From Candidatus Aminicenantota bacterium (GTDB lineage: Bacteria; Acidobacteriota; Aminicenantia; Aminicenantales; UBA4085), in NCBI GenBank assembly GCA_016931595.1, contig JAFGEN010000354.1, positions 1 to 50,420 of the forward strand: DNA of 50,420 nt, given 5' to 3'. The notes under the pieces are model-generated. The model was not told the DNA's origin. It saw only the letters and a list, made by a program, of their open reading frames with translations, and ran no database searches. Shown one piece after another: positions 31,115-39,181 of this stretch. The position numbers and the translations under genes are program-made. Numbering within the stretch: position 1 is the first letter of the stretch; the number at the start of each line of letters is the position of its first letter.

Positions 31115-32041
31115 GTGCGCGTTTTCCGAACCCTGGACTCGATCGAGGCCCCAAAACCGGGCTGGGCCGTGGCCATCGGCAATTTCGACGGCCTCCACCG
31201 CGGCCATCGCCGGATCGTCCGCCGCCTCCGCCGCGAAGCCGCGACGGCCGGCCTTCCCGTCTGCCTCCTGACGTTCACTCCCCATCCGGAAAAAATTTTC
31301 AGCCCCGACCGGATCCTGATGATCCAGACGCTGGACCAACGCCTTCGGGGCCTGTGTCGAATGGGCCTGGAGACAGCGGTGGTCCTTCCCTTCTCCAGGT
31401 CGTTGGCGCGGATGACGGCCGAAGAATTCGCCGCCTCGGTTCTGGCCGGGGCTATGAACGCCCGCCTGGTCGTCGTCGGGGCGGACTTCCGGTTCGGGTC
31501 GAAACGGCGCGGTGATGCGGCCTTTCTGGGAGACGCCGGACGCCTGCTCGGGTTTCGAACGGTCGTCGTCCCTCCCCTGGTCTACGGCGGCAGTGAGGTC
31601 AGCAGCAGCCGCGTTCGAACGGCGCTTGCGGCCGGAAATGTCGAGGACGCGGCCCGCCTTCTCGGCCGAGCCTACGAGATCGAGGGCGAAGTCGTCCAGG
31701 GTTCGGGACGCGGACGAATCATCGGCTTCCCCACGGCCAACCTTCACTCCCCCAATGAAATCCTCCCCCCCGGGGTGTATGCCACCCGCCTCTTCCGGAA
31801 AAAACGGGCCTGGAAGGCCGTGACCAACATCGGCCTCCGGCCGACATTCGGGGAACTCGAACCGACCATAGAAACCCACGTCCTGGGCGTCTCGCCCGAC
31901 CTCTACGGGGCCTACATCCGGCTTGCGTTCCTTTCCCGACTCCGGAACGAGCGAACATTCCGGGGACCGGCCGCCCTGGCCGGCGGCATTCGGGCCGATA
32001 TCGCCGCCGCCCGAAGGGTCTTTCGGCGGCTTGGCCTGTGA
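31115..32041 (+). CDS. ribF: Bifunctional riboflavin kinase / FAD synthetase
   Basis: RibF makes FMN from riboflavin and then FAD. The 308-residue product, normal for the family, starts at a GTG. The N-terminal FAD synthetase domain has AIGNFDGLHRGHR (nucleotidyltransferase HxGH-like motif), LTFTPHPEK, and SSSRVRTAL (the ISSTRIR-like motif). The C-terminal kinase domain has GRGRIIGFPTANL and TNIGLRPTFGE. It follows the DUF1844 gene by five bases, with the pyrR promoter at its 3' end. Confidence 0.96.
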   Translation: MRVFRTLDSIEAPKPGWAVAIGNFDGLHRGHRRIVRRLRREAATAGLPVCLLTFTPHPEKIFSPDRILMIQTLDQRLRGLCRMGLETAVVLPFSRSLARMTAEEFAASVLAGAMNARLVVVGADFRFGSKRRGDAAFLGDAGRLLGFRTVVVPPLVYGGSEVSSSRVRTALAAGNVEDAARLLGRAYEIEGEVVQGSGRGRIIGFPTANLHSPNEILPPGVYATRLFRKKRAWKAVTNIGLRPTFGELEPTIETHVLGVSPDLYGAYIRLAFLSRLRNERTFRGPAALAGGIRADIAAARRVFRRLGL

Positions 32042-32060
32042 AGGTTCCTTATGGTATAAA
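32031..32060 (+). promoter_or_regulatory. Promoter of pyrR
   Basis: TTGGCC (32031-32036), 18 nt, then TATAAA (32055-32060) with a TG extension. Only about 15 nt remain between the predicted start of transcription and the ATG, too little for a PyrR-bound attenuator. Confidence 0.5.
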
Positions 32061-32081
32061 AGACGGCGTCAGGAGAGAGTC

Positions 32082-32645
32082 ATGACCAATAAAATCAAGG
32101 CCGGCATCATGGATGCGGCCCGGATCAAGCGCGTCCTCGACCGCATGGCCACCGAGATCCTCGAACGCAACCGCAACCTGAAAAACCTGGTGATCATCGG
32201 CATCCCGACCCGGGGCGTTTCCCTGGCCAAGCGGATCGCCCGGACCGTCAAGGACCTGGAAAACGTGGAGATCCCCGTCGGGATCATCGACATCACCCGG
32301 TACCGGGACGATTACGCCGCTTCCTCCACCCGGGCGACATCGTCGAAATCCAAGATCCCCTTCCCGATCGAGAAAAAAGACGTCATCCTGGTGGACGATG
32401 TCCTGTTCACCGGCCGGACGATCCGGGCGGCGATGGAGGGGCTTTTCGACCTCGGCCGCCCCAGGAGCATCCAGCTGCTGGTCCTGATTGACCGGGGCCA
32501 CCGGGAGTTGCCCATCCGGGCCGATTATGTCGGCAAGGTCCTCCCGACTTCGCGCCGGGAGATGGTCCGGGTCGACCTCAAGGAAATCGACGAACACGAT
32601 GACGTCCTCATCACCGAGCCGGTCGCCCTCGGCCGGAAACGCTGA
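32082..32645 (+). CDS. pyrR: PyrR regulator / uracil phosphoribosyltransferase
   Basis: PyrR binds pyr mRNA to control transcription attenuation and also converts uracil and PRPP to UMP. The ATG at 32082 follows AGGAGAG. The 187-residue product has IGIPTRGVSLAKRIA, DITRYRDDY and the PRPP loop VILVDDVLFTGRTIRAA, then LIDRGHRELPIRADYVGKVLPTS, all typical of PyrR and not of plain Upp. pyrC follows after four bases. No attenuator leader is visible here, so its regulatory targets, if any, lie elsewhere. Confidence 0.95.
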   Translation: MTNKIKAGIMDAARIKRVLDRMATEILERNRNLKNLVIIGIPTRGVSLAKRIARTVKDLENVEIPVGIIDITRYRDDYAASSTRATSSKSKIPFPIEKKDVILVDDVLFTGRTIRAAMEGLFDLGRPRSIQLLVLIDRGHRELPIRADYVGKVLPTSRREMVRVDLKEIDEHDDVLITEPVALGRKR

Positions 32646-32649
32646 CATC

Positions 32650-33933
32650 TTGAGAACCCTGGTCCGAAACGGCCGGCTGATCGATCCACGCTCGGGGATG
32701 GACGAAGTCGGCGACATCCTCCTCGATGGAGACAGGATCGAAGCCGTCGGCGGCCGGATCGAGGCGGCCGGAGCCGGGTCCATCGAGGCTTCGGGGCTGG
32801 TTGTCGCCCCAGGCTTTATCGATATCCATGTCCATCTGCGCGAACCCGGCCAGACCCACAAGGAAACGATCGCCACCGGGGCCCGGGCCGCGGCCCGGGG
32901 CGGCTTCACCTCGGTCTGCGCCATGCCCAACACCTCCCCGGTCAACGATTCGCCCGAGGTGACGGCCTATATCTTGAAGGCGGCGGCCGGGGCCGTTGTC
33001 CGGGTCTTCCCGATCGCCGCCCTGACCCGCGGCCTACGGGGCGAGGAACCGGTCGACTTCGCCGCCCTCCGCCGGGCCGGCGCGGTCGCCTTTTCCGACG
33101 ACGGCCGGTGCATTCAGGACGAGGCCCTGATGAAAAAGGTCATGGCCTCGGCCCGGGACCTTGACGCCCTGGTCATCGACCATTGCGAGGACCAAGGCCT
33201 CTTCGGGAACGGCGTCGTCAATGACGGCCCCCTCGCCCGCCGCCTGAACCTCCCCGGCATCCCGGCTTCGGCCGAGGAAACGATCGTGGCCCGGGACATC
33301 CGGCTGGCCGGGGAGGGGCTGGGCCGAGTTCACATCGCCCATCTCAGCACCCGTGGCTCAGCCCGGCTGGTGGCCGAGGCCCGCAGGCGCGGCGTCCCGG
33401 TCACAGCCGAGGTCACCCCCCATCACCTCCTTCTCACGGAAAACGAGGTCGAGGCCGGCGGGACAAATTTCAAGATGAACCCGCCGCTGCGGTCCGCCGA
33501 GGATGCGGCCGCCCTGATCGAGGCCGTCCGGAACGGGGAGATCGACGTCTTTGCCACCGACCACGCCCCCCATGCCGCGGCCGAAAAGGCCCGGGGAATG
33601 AAGGAAGCGCCCTTCGGCATCGTCGGGCTGGAAACGGCCGTTCCGCTGCTTCTGGACCGACTTGTCCGGACCGAAATCATTCCCCTCCTACGGTTCGTGG
33701 AGATGTGGTCGACTCGGCCGGCCGAGATCATGAAATGGGCGGACAAGGGCCGCCTCGAGCCGGGAGCGGCGGCGGACCTGACCCTGCTCGATTTGAACCG
33801 CCCGATGACGGTCGACCCTGAGCGATTCTCGTCCCTCGGACGGAATACGCCGTTCGCCGGCTGGACCCTCCGGGGTGCGCCGGTGATGACGATTGTCGGA
33901 GGACGAACCGCCCACGCGGAAGTGCCATGTTGA
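32650..33933 (+). CDS. pyrC: Dihydroorotase
   Basis: Dihydroorotase closes carbamoyl aspartate to dihydroorotate in pyrimidine synthesis. From the TTG at 32650, four bases after the pyrR stop, the product has 427 residues, the usual type I length. Metal ligands are recognisable: FIDIHVHLREPG, HCED, HIAHLST, and ATDHAPH, plus the substrate segment MPNTSPVNDS. There is no good ribosome site, as expected for coupling to pyrR. The stop overlaps rnc by seven bases. No pyrB is nearby, so the pyr pathway is scattered. Confidence 0.95.
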   Translation: MRTLVRNGRLIDPRSGMDEVGDILLDGDRIEAVGGRIEAAGAGSIEASGLVVAPGFIDIHVHLREPGQTHKETIATGARAAARGGFTSVCAMPNTSPVNDSPEVTAYILKAAAGAVVRVFPIAALTRGLRGEEPVDFAALRRAGAVAFSDDGRCIQDEALMKKVMASARDLDALVIDHCEDQGLFGNGVVNDGPLARRLNLPGIPASAEETIVARDIRLAGEGLGRVHIAHLSTRGSARLVAEARRRGVPVTAEVTPHHLLLTENEVEAGGTNFKMNPPLRSAEDAAALIEAVRNGEIDVFATDHAPHAAAEKARGMKEAPFGIVGLETAVPLLLDRLVRTEIIPLLRFVEMWSTRPAEIMKWADKGRLEPGAAADLTLLDLNRPMTVDPERFSSLGRNTPFAGWTLRGAPVMTIVGGRTAHAEVPC

Positions 33934-34691
33934 GAACATTCTTCAGGAAAGCCAAAGCCAAGCCCGATCACGACCTGGAAAAGAGGCTCGACTACCGGTT
34001 CAAGGACCAGACCCTTTTTCACCTGGCTCTCACCCACAGCTCCCATGCTTACGAGTCCAAGGGCCTTCCCCTGGACAACGAACGCCTTGAATTCCTCGGC
34101 GACTCGGTCGTCGGGCTGATCGCCGCCGATTTTTTCTACCGGCTGTATCCCGAGGCCAACGAAGGCGACCTGTCCAAGTTCAAGTCTTCGGCCACCAGCA
34201 CGGTGGGGCTCTCCGAATACGCCCAGCAGATTCGGCTGGACGAGGTGATCCACTTGGGCAAGGGCGAAGAAAAGAGCGGCGGACGGAAAAAGAGCACCAT
34301 CCTGGCCGGGTCGTTTGAGGCCCTTCTCGGGGCCATCTTCATCGACGGCGGGTACGAGGCCGCCCGGACGGTCTACGAAAAATTACTCGATGGGTCCTAC
34401 GCCAAGATCAAGAAGCAGGGGCTGGAAATCAACAACTACAAGTCGGCCCTCCAGGAATTCCTCCAGAAGGAGGACCTGCCGGCTCCCCAGTACAAGACGG
34501 TGACGGTCACCGGTCCCGACCATCGCAAAGAGTTCGTCGTCGAGGTCGTGGTCAACAAGACCGCCTTGGGCAAGGCCAGGGGGCCCTCGCGCAAGGTCGC
34601 CGAGCAGAAAGCCGCCGAAAACGCCCTTAAAAGCTTTTTCGGGGCGCGGATCAAGGCCATCACCCCGGAAACATTTTTATTTAAATCCTGA
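33927..34691 (+). CDS. rnc: Ribonuclease III
   Basis: RNase III cuts double-stranded RNA in rRNA maturation and mRNA decay. The 254-residue product has the catalytic signature NERLEFLGDSVVGL (near 50-63) and the second acidic site FEALLGAIFIDGG, followed by a double-stranded RNA-binding domain (YKSALQEFLQKEDLPAPQYKTV ... KAAENALKSFF). The length is typical. It overlaps the end of pyrC, and its own end is 12 bp from the convergent AI-2E gene. Confidence 0.96.
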   Translation: MLRTFFRKAKAKPDHDLEKRLDYRFKDQTLFHLALTHSSHAYESKGLPLDNERLEFLGDSVVGLIAADFFYRLYPEANEGDLSKFKSSATSTVGLSEYAQQIRLDEVIHLGKGEEKSGGRKKSTILAGSFEALLGAIFIDGGYEAARTVYEKLLDGSYAKIKKQGLEINNYKSALQEFLQKEDLPAPQYKTVTVTGPDHRKEFVVEVVVNKTALGKARGPSRKVAEQKAAENALKSFFGARIKAITPETFLFKS

Positions 34692-34703
34692 CCGGCTCCG
34701 CGC

Positions 34704-35735
34704 TCACTTGTTGCTGAGCAGGGCCTCGAACCAGCGCATCGACGGGATGTTCGAGGAAATAATCTTCATCACCACGATGACCGGCACGGACAGGATCATC
34801 CCCGGCACGCCCCACATCCAGCCCCAGAAAAACAGGGCGATGAGGATGGCCAGGGGGCTCAGGTCCAGGCCGGTCCCCATGAGCCTCGGCTCGATGATCG
34901 AACCGATAACGGCATCGGTGACGAACAGGATGGCCAGCATCCAGAACGCCGGCCAGAACCGTCCAAACTGGAGGAGGGCGAAGGCGAAGGGCAGGACCTT
35001 GGAGATGAACGAGCCGATGTTGGGAATGTAGTTCAGGACGAAGGTGATGAATCCCCAGAGGATGGCGTATCGGACCCCGAAGGCCATGATGATCAGCATG
35101 GAGATCAAGCCTGAGGCGAGGCTGATCACGGTCTTGAGAGCCAAGTACTTCTGGATCTGGCGGTCGATGCTGGCGGCCATCTCGACGATTTGGCCCGATT
35201 TGCGGGGGTTGGTCGAAAAGCGGCGGATCTTGCCGTCGAGCTTGTGCCGGCCGGCGATCATGAAGAACAGGAAGATCAGGACAAGGAAGATCGTCGAGAG
35301 GATCGAAACGAACGTTCCAATCGAATTCAGAAGGAAAGTGCCGACCTTGCCGATATCCAGGGTCTTGGCCCAGGCCATCGGGTCGAATTCGCCGCCGCCG
35401 GGGAGCTCGATCGTCTTGCTCCAGCCCTCGATCAATTCCTTGAGCTTGTTCCCGTAATCGGGAAGGTCCGAAGCCAGGGCCTTGCCGCTGGTGTAGAAGA
35501 GGAGGGCCATCAGGTAGAGGATGACGAAGGCGAAGAGGATCACCAGGATCAGGGACAGGGTCCGGGACAACTTGATCCTCATCAGGAAATCCTGGACGGG
35601 GGCCAGGATGAAATAAATGAACAGGGCTAAAAACAGGGGGAAGAGGACGGGCTCGGCCGTCTTGAACACGAAGCCGAGGACGGCCGCGGCGACGATCCAG
35701 GCGGCGATCGTCAGGGCCTTGTTCTCTTTGCTCAT
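34704..35735 (-). CDS. AI-2E family transporter (membrane permease)
   Basis: The 343-residue product has the AI-2E/PerM layout: N-terminal helix pair (10-45), a helix at 61-84, a soluble stretch (87-140) and a C-terminal bundle with FVLNYIPNIGSFIS and IEPRLMGTGLDLSPLAILIALFFWGWMWG, both diagnostic. Relatives export autoinducer-2, act as Na+/H+ antiporters, or have other small-molecule roles, so the substrate is unknown. The start is the ATG at 35735. A TACAAT -10 lies only six bases before it, so the message may be leaderless. It is divergent from the diguanylate cyclase gene. Confidence 0.9.
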   Translation of the reverse strand: MSKENKALTIAAWIVAAAVLGFVFKTAEPVLFPLFLALFIYFILAPVQDFLMRIKLSRTLSLILVILFAFVILYLMALLFYTSGKALASDLPDYGNKLKELIEGWSKTIELPGGGEFDPMAWAKTLDIGKVGTFLLNSIGTFVSILSTIFLVLIFLFFMIAGRHKLDGKIRRFSTNPRKSGQIVEMAASIDRQIQKYLALKTVISLASGLISMLIIMAFGVRYAILWGFITFVLNYIPNIGSFISKVLPFAFALLQFGRFWPAFWMLAILFVTDAVIGSIIEPRLMGTGLDLSPLAILIALFFWGWMWGVPGMILSVPVIVVMKIISSNIPSMRWFEALLSNK

Positions 35736-35741
35736 GGGCGT

Positions 35742-35771
35742 ATTGTAAGGCTATCGGGGACCCCAGGTAAA
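35742..35771 (-). promoter_or_regulatory. Promoter of the AI-2E gene, possibly leaderless
   Basis: On the minus strand TTTACC (35771-35766), 18 nt, TACAAT (35747-35742). Transcription would begin at or next to the ATG (35735), and no ribosome site precedes that codon. Confidence 0.5.
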
Positions 35772-35794
35772 GAGGGTCCTCCTCCCCCCCGAAT

Positions 35795-35839
35795 ATCACC
35801 CCTGACGGGCATTGACCTGAGTCTTGACTTGAATATAAT
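35795..35839 (+). promoter_or_regulatory. Diguanylate cyclase promoter with ATCACCC-N9-ATTGACC element
   Basis: ATCACCC (35795-35801) lies nine bases before ATTGACC (35811-35817), the same arrangement as upstream of the PilZ cluster. TTGACC (35812-35817) also serves as a -35, 16 nt before a perfect TATAAT (35834-35839). A protein bound to the left heptamer would sit directly next to RNA polymerase. Confidence 0.6.
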
Positions 35840-35913
35840 GAGAGGCGTTTGGATGTCTATTGTTCGAAATCGAACGGCGGCCAAATCCGAGGACGCCGGA
35901 GGATTAAAGCCGG

Positions 35914-36903
35914 ATGTCTCCTCTTCCTTCGGTCCTGATCGCGGAAGACGATCCGATATCCAGTCGGATTCTGGAGAAAAACCTCAGGTCCTGGGGATAT
36001 GAAACGACGGTCGCCCGCAACGGCAACCAGGCATGGGAAACCCTCCGAGGCCCGACGACCAGGCTGGCTCTTCTCGACTGGATGATGCCGGGAGCCGAAG
36101 GCCCCGAACTGTGCCGGCGGATCCGGGCGCTGAACAAGCCGGGTTATACCTACATCATCCTCCTGACCTCCCGCGACAGCGTCCAGGACATCATCGACGG
36201 CCTGGAAGCGGGAGCCGACGACTTCATGACCAAACCGGTGAATTTCGCCGAGCTGAGGGCGCGGCTTCAAACGGGAGGACGGATCATCGCCCTGGAGGAC
36301 AAGCTCCTCGATTCTCAGAAACGGCTGTTTGAACTGGCCACCCGGGACAGTTTGACCGGGATCTGGAACCGTGCGACAATCCTCCGTTTTCTTTCGGATG
36401 AAATGGCCCACTGCCGGCGGGGCGGCGACTATTCCCTCAGCACCATTCTCATCGACGTCGACTATTTTAAAAAAATCAACGATACCCATGGGCACCTGGT
36501 CGGCGACAAGGTCCTCAGCAAGGTCACGTCTTGCCTGGAAAAACACATTCGTCCGTACGACAAGGTCGGCCGGTACGGCGGAGACGAATTCCTGATCGTT
36601 TTACCAAACTGCAGCCTGTATCACGTCGCCGTCGTCGCCGAGCGACTCCGGACGGCCGTGGAAAAACTGAAAATCCGGGTCGAGGGGGGGGTCCTGAACC
36701 TCTCCCTGTCCCTGGGCTGTGCCTCATCGGAATGCTTCCGCCGCGCAGCCGGTGAGCGGATGATCAAGGAAAGCGACCGGGCTCTCTACAAAGCCAAGCA
36801 AGAAGGACGCAACCGCGTCGGGCTCTGCTCAGAGCTCAAAGGCCCGAAAGACAACCGGAAAGAAAAGAAGAAAGGAGCCCGCCGTGTCATCGAATCCAAG
36901 TGA
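35914..36903 (+). CDS. PleD-like response regulator with diguanylate cyclase (GGDEF) domain
   Basis: The 329-residue product joins a receiver domain (8-125) and a GGDEF domain (145-305). The receiver is intact: EDD at 11-13, phospho-Asp55 (LLDWMMPG), and Lys near 117 (FMTKPVNF). The cyclase active loop is YGGDEF at 221-226, so it should make c-di-GMP from GTP when phosphorylated. No RxxD inhibitory site is seen just before the loop. The Lys/Arg-rich tail (KGPKDNRKEKKKG) overlaps the next gene, an HPt protein, by 20 bp. It likely supplies c-di-GMP to the PilZ proteins of this window. Its promoter shares an element with the PilZ cluster. Confidence 0.95.
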   Translation: MSPLPSVLIAEDDPISSRILEKNLRSWGYETTVARNGNQAWETLRGPTTRLALLDWMMPGAEGPELCRRIRALNKPGYTYIILLTSRDSVQDIIDGLEAGADDFMTKPVNFAELRARLQTGGRIIALEDKLLDSQKRLFELATRDSLTGIWNRATILRFLSDEMAHCRRGGDYSLSTILIDVDYFKKINDTHGHLVGDKVLSKVTSCLEKHIRPYDKVGRYGGDEFLIVLPNCSLYHVAVVAERLRTAVEKLKIRVEGGVLNLSLSLGCASSECFRRAAGERMIKESDRALYKAKQEGRNRVGLCSELKGPKDNRKEKKKGARRVIESK

Positions 36904-37231
36904 ATCATCCCCCCTGAATCGAGCTGAAGCGTTGGAACGCGTCGGCGGCGACGAGGCCTTCCTGGAGGAATTGCTGTCGATTTACCAGGAGGAATTCGCC
37001 GAGAAGTCTCCCGCCCTGGCCGAGGCTCTGGCCAACCAGGACGCCAAGTCCGTCCGGGAAATCGGCCATTACATCAAGGGCGCCTCGGCCAACCTGAGCC
37101 TGCCTGGGCTCCAGGCGGCCTCCTTCGATATCGAAAAAGCCGGGGCTGATGGCAGGCTCGAGGATGCCAAGGCGGCCTACCAGACCCTGCTTTCCGAATA
37201 CGATCGTTTAAAAAAGCACTTAGCCGGCTGA
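36884..37231 (+). CDS. Histidine phosphotransfer (HPt) domain protein
   Basis: The 115-residue product starts at a GTG after AAAGGAG, inside the end of the cyclase gene. It is a stand-alone HPt bundle: ALERVGGDEAFLEELLSIYQEEF, then the phosphorylated His62 in HYIKGASANLS, then LQAASFDIEKAG. HPt proteins carry a phosphoryl group between hybrid kinases and receivers. Overlapping the PleD-like gene makes that receiver a likely partner. No sensor kinase is present nearby. The end faces the convergent DUF6599 gene 12 bp away. Confidence 0.9.
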   Translation: MSSNPSESSPLNRAEALERVGGDEAFLEELLSIYQEEFAEKSPALAEALANQDAKSVREIGHYIKGASANLSLPGLQAASFDIEKAGADGRLEDAKAAYQTLLSEYDRLKKHLAG

Positions 37232-37242
37232 GCCGCCGAAGA

Positions 37243-38133
37243 TCATTTTCCGGAGAGGGCCTTGGCCGTCCCCCGGATGGTTTTTTCCGCCGTTTCCATC
37301 GCCCCATCGGTGACCTTGACCGCTCCGACGACGTAACGCCCTTCCTTGACCGCAAGAATGTTCTCCAGGTAAGGGTCCTTCAGCCGGATGATTTCGCCCG
37401 AAGCCGGGTCGAGACCCGCCCCCTTGGCAAAATGGCCGGCGATGGCGGCCAAGGTCTTGGCCGCCTGCTCGGGAAGGGGCGTTTCGATGACAAAGGCGTC
37501 GAATTCCCCCGACTCCGCGGTCCGATAAGTGGCGACATATCCCCGGGTGAGAAAGGCCAGTCCTAGAAAATCCCGGAGGATGAATTTTTCGCTGTTGGCG
37601 ACACGGCCTGCGGGAGCAAAGGCCCGGACCGGAAGCGGGAACGTTCCCGGTTCGGCGATTCCCTTGGCCACGGCCGAGGCGAACGCCTTCAGAGATTCGG
37701 ACGTCCTGTCCCCGGCTTCATAGACCATGAGCTTGACGTAATATCGGCCGGAGAAAAAGTTTAGGACTTCGTCCTCGATGTAGCCCTGGACGCCGAACGG
37801 GAGAAATCGGCTTTCGGGGTAACGCTCCGAGCCATAGATCCCGAAGGCATGATCGGGAGCGCCCATGTCGTAGATCTCCACGGTCATCTCCGCCTTTCCG
37901 CCCGCCCCCCGGTACCGTCCGACGGCCAGCTCGATGAAATTGTAACTCAAGAAATTCTCGGCGGCCCCGTTGATATACTCGAAAAGCGTTTCGGGAACAT
38001 ATGTCTGGGGCGGTTCCGCGGCGGACCATCCATCGACTCCGGGAAGCAGCGAGGAGACCTGCTGGGCCGGTAAATATCCCGCGGCCAGAAAGAGAAGAAC
38101 GATCGCCGTCTTGGTCATTCGGGTGGTGTGCAT
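37243..38133 (-). CDS. Exported DUF6599-type protein
   Basis: The ATG at 38133 follows GGAGG at five bases and gives a 296-residue product; an ATG at 38118 is also in frame. A signal peptide covers about 1-24 (TAIVLLFLAAGYLPAQQ). The body has LPGVDGWSAAEPPQTYVPETLFEYINGAAENFLSY, a start I associate with DUF6599, a family of unknown function in Acidobacteria and relatives, followed by MTVEIYDMGAPDHAFGIYG. There are no recognisable catalytic residues. It has its own promoter (TTGTCT-N18-TACAAT at 38196-38167), divergent from moxR. Confidence 0.75.
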   Translation of the reverse strand: MHTTRMTKTAIVLLFLAAGYLPAQQVSSLLPGVDGWSAAEPPQTYVPETLFEYINGAAENFLSYNFIELAVGRYRGAGGKAEMTVEIYDMGAPDHAFGIYGSERYPESRFLPFGVQGYIEDEVLNFFSGRYYVKLMVYEAGDRTSESLKAFASAVAKGIAEPGTFPLPVRAFAPAGRVANSEKFILRDFLGLAFLTRGYVATYRTAESGEFDAFVIETPLPEQAAKTLAAIAGHFAKGAGLDPASGEIIRLKDPYLENILAVKEGRYVVGAVKVTDGAMETAEKTIRGTAKALSGK

Positions 38134-38166
38134 ACCGGCCTCCTGGAAAACGAATCTCGGGCCGGT

Positions 38167-38196
38167 ATTGTACCCCGGGGACGAAACCGGAGACAA
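38167..38196 (-). promoter_or_regulatory. Promoter of the DUF6599 gene
   Basis: On the minus strand TTGTCT (38196-38191), 18 nt, TACAAT (38172-38167). Confidence 0.5.
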
Positions 38197-38225
38197 GCTC
38201 GGGTGGGGAATTCCGATAAAAGAGG

Positions 38226-38231
38226 TATAAT
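38226..38231 (+). promoter_or_regulatory. moxR -10 box, near-leaderless
   Basis: A perfect TATAAT ends eight bases before the moxR ATG (38240). Transcription from it would begin just before or at the start codon, leaving the AGGA ribosome site (38232-38235) outside the message. No convincing -35 is seen. Confidence 0.4.
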
Positions 38232-38239
38232 AGGACCCG

Positions 38240-39169
38240 ATGAACAACATCGACGCCCTCATCGCCAATATTCGGAAGGTATTCGTCGGCGACCCCGAAG
38301 TCGTCCGTCTCGTCGTCACCGCCCTCCTGGCCCGGGGCCACCTTTTGATCGAAGACGTTCCCGGTATCGGCAAAACCCTCCTGGGCGTGGCCCTGGCCCG
38401 ATCGATCGAGTCCTCCTTTCGCCGGATCCAGTTCACCAACGATCTTCTCCCGTCGGACCTCCTGGGGATGTCGATTTTCAACCCCCGGGAAAGCACGTTT
38501 ACTTTTAAGCCCGGCCCTATTTTCAGCCATATCGTCCTGGCCGACGAGATCAACCGAACCACGCCGAAAACCCAGAGCGCGTTGCTCGAGGCGATGAACG
38601 ACCTTCAAGTCACGGTGGACGGAGGCACGTATCCGCTGCCCGTTCCCTTCATGATCATCGCCACCCAGAATCCGATCGAATACCACGGCACCTTTCCCCT
38701 CCCCGAGGCCCAGCTCGACCGGTTCCTTCTCCGGGTCAAGATCGGTTACCCGTCGGCCGACAACGAAAAGGAGATCATCCGCGGCCGGGACCTCTACCAG
38801 CTGGCCGCCCGCCTCGAGCCGGTTCTCACCCCGGCCGAGGTCAACAGCCTCCAGGACCGGGTTGATTCGATCCGGGTCGACGACGCCCTTCTCGGATACA
38901 TCGTCGCCCTGGCCTCGGAGACGCGGCGGACCAAGGGAATCAAGCTCGGCGTCAGCCCGCGCGGCTCGCTTCTCCTCCGCCGGGCCGCCCAGGCCCATGC
39001 CCTGACGTTCGGGCGGGATCATGTCCTGCCCGACGACATCAAACGCATCGCCGCGCCCGTCCTGACCCACCGGATCGTCATCGAGTCGCAGTCGTTCGGC
39101 CTCCTCCGCATCCATGAATCGGACACGATCGTCCAAGGCGTCCTGGACCGCGTGCCTATTCCGCTCTAA
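38240..39169 (+). CDS. MoxR-type AAA+ ATPase
   Basis: MoxR ATPases act as chaperones that mature or insert metal cofactors in partner proteins. The 309-residue product has Walker A EDVPGIGKTLL, Walker B VLADEINRTTPKTQSALLEAM, sensor 1 FMIIATQNPIEYHGTFPLPEAQLDRF, and an arginine finger region LSxxRGSLLLRRAAQAHAL, all as in the family. It lies 12 bp before a DUF58-transglutaminase fusion, the classic MoxR-DUF58-TgpA order with the last two genes joined. The possibly leaderless start is described separately. Confidence 0.95.
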   Translation: MNNIDALIANIRKVFVGDPEVVRLVVTALLARGHLLIEDVPGIGKTLLGVALARSIESSFRRIQFTNDLLPSDLLGMSIFNPRESTFTFKPGPIFSHIVLADEINRTTPKTQSALLEAMNDLQVTVDGGTYPLPVPFMIIATQNPIEYHGTFPLPEAQLDRFLLRVKIGYPSADNEKEIIRGRDLYQLAARLEPVLTPAEVNSLQDRVDSIRVDDALLGYIVALASETRRTKGIKLGVSPRGSLLLRRAAQAHALTFGRDHVLPDDIKRIAAPVLTHRIVIESQSFGLLRIHESDTIVQGVLDRVPIPL

Positions 39170-39181
39170 TCCTCCGGTTCC

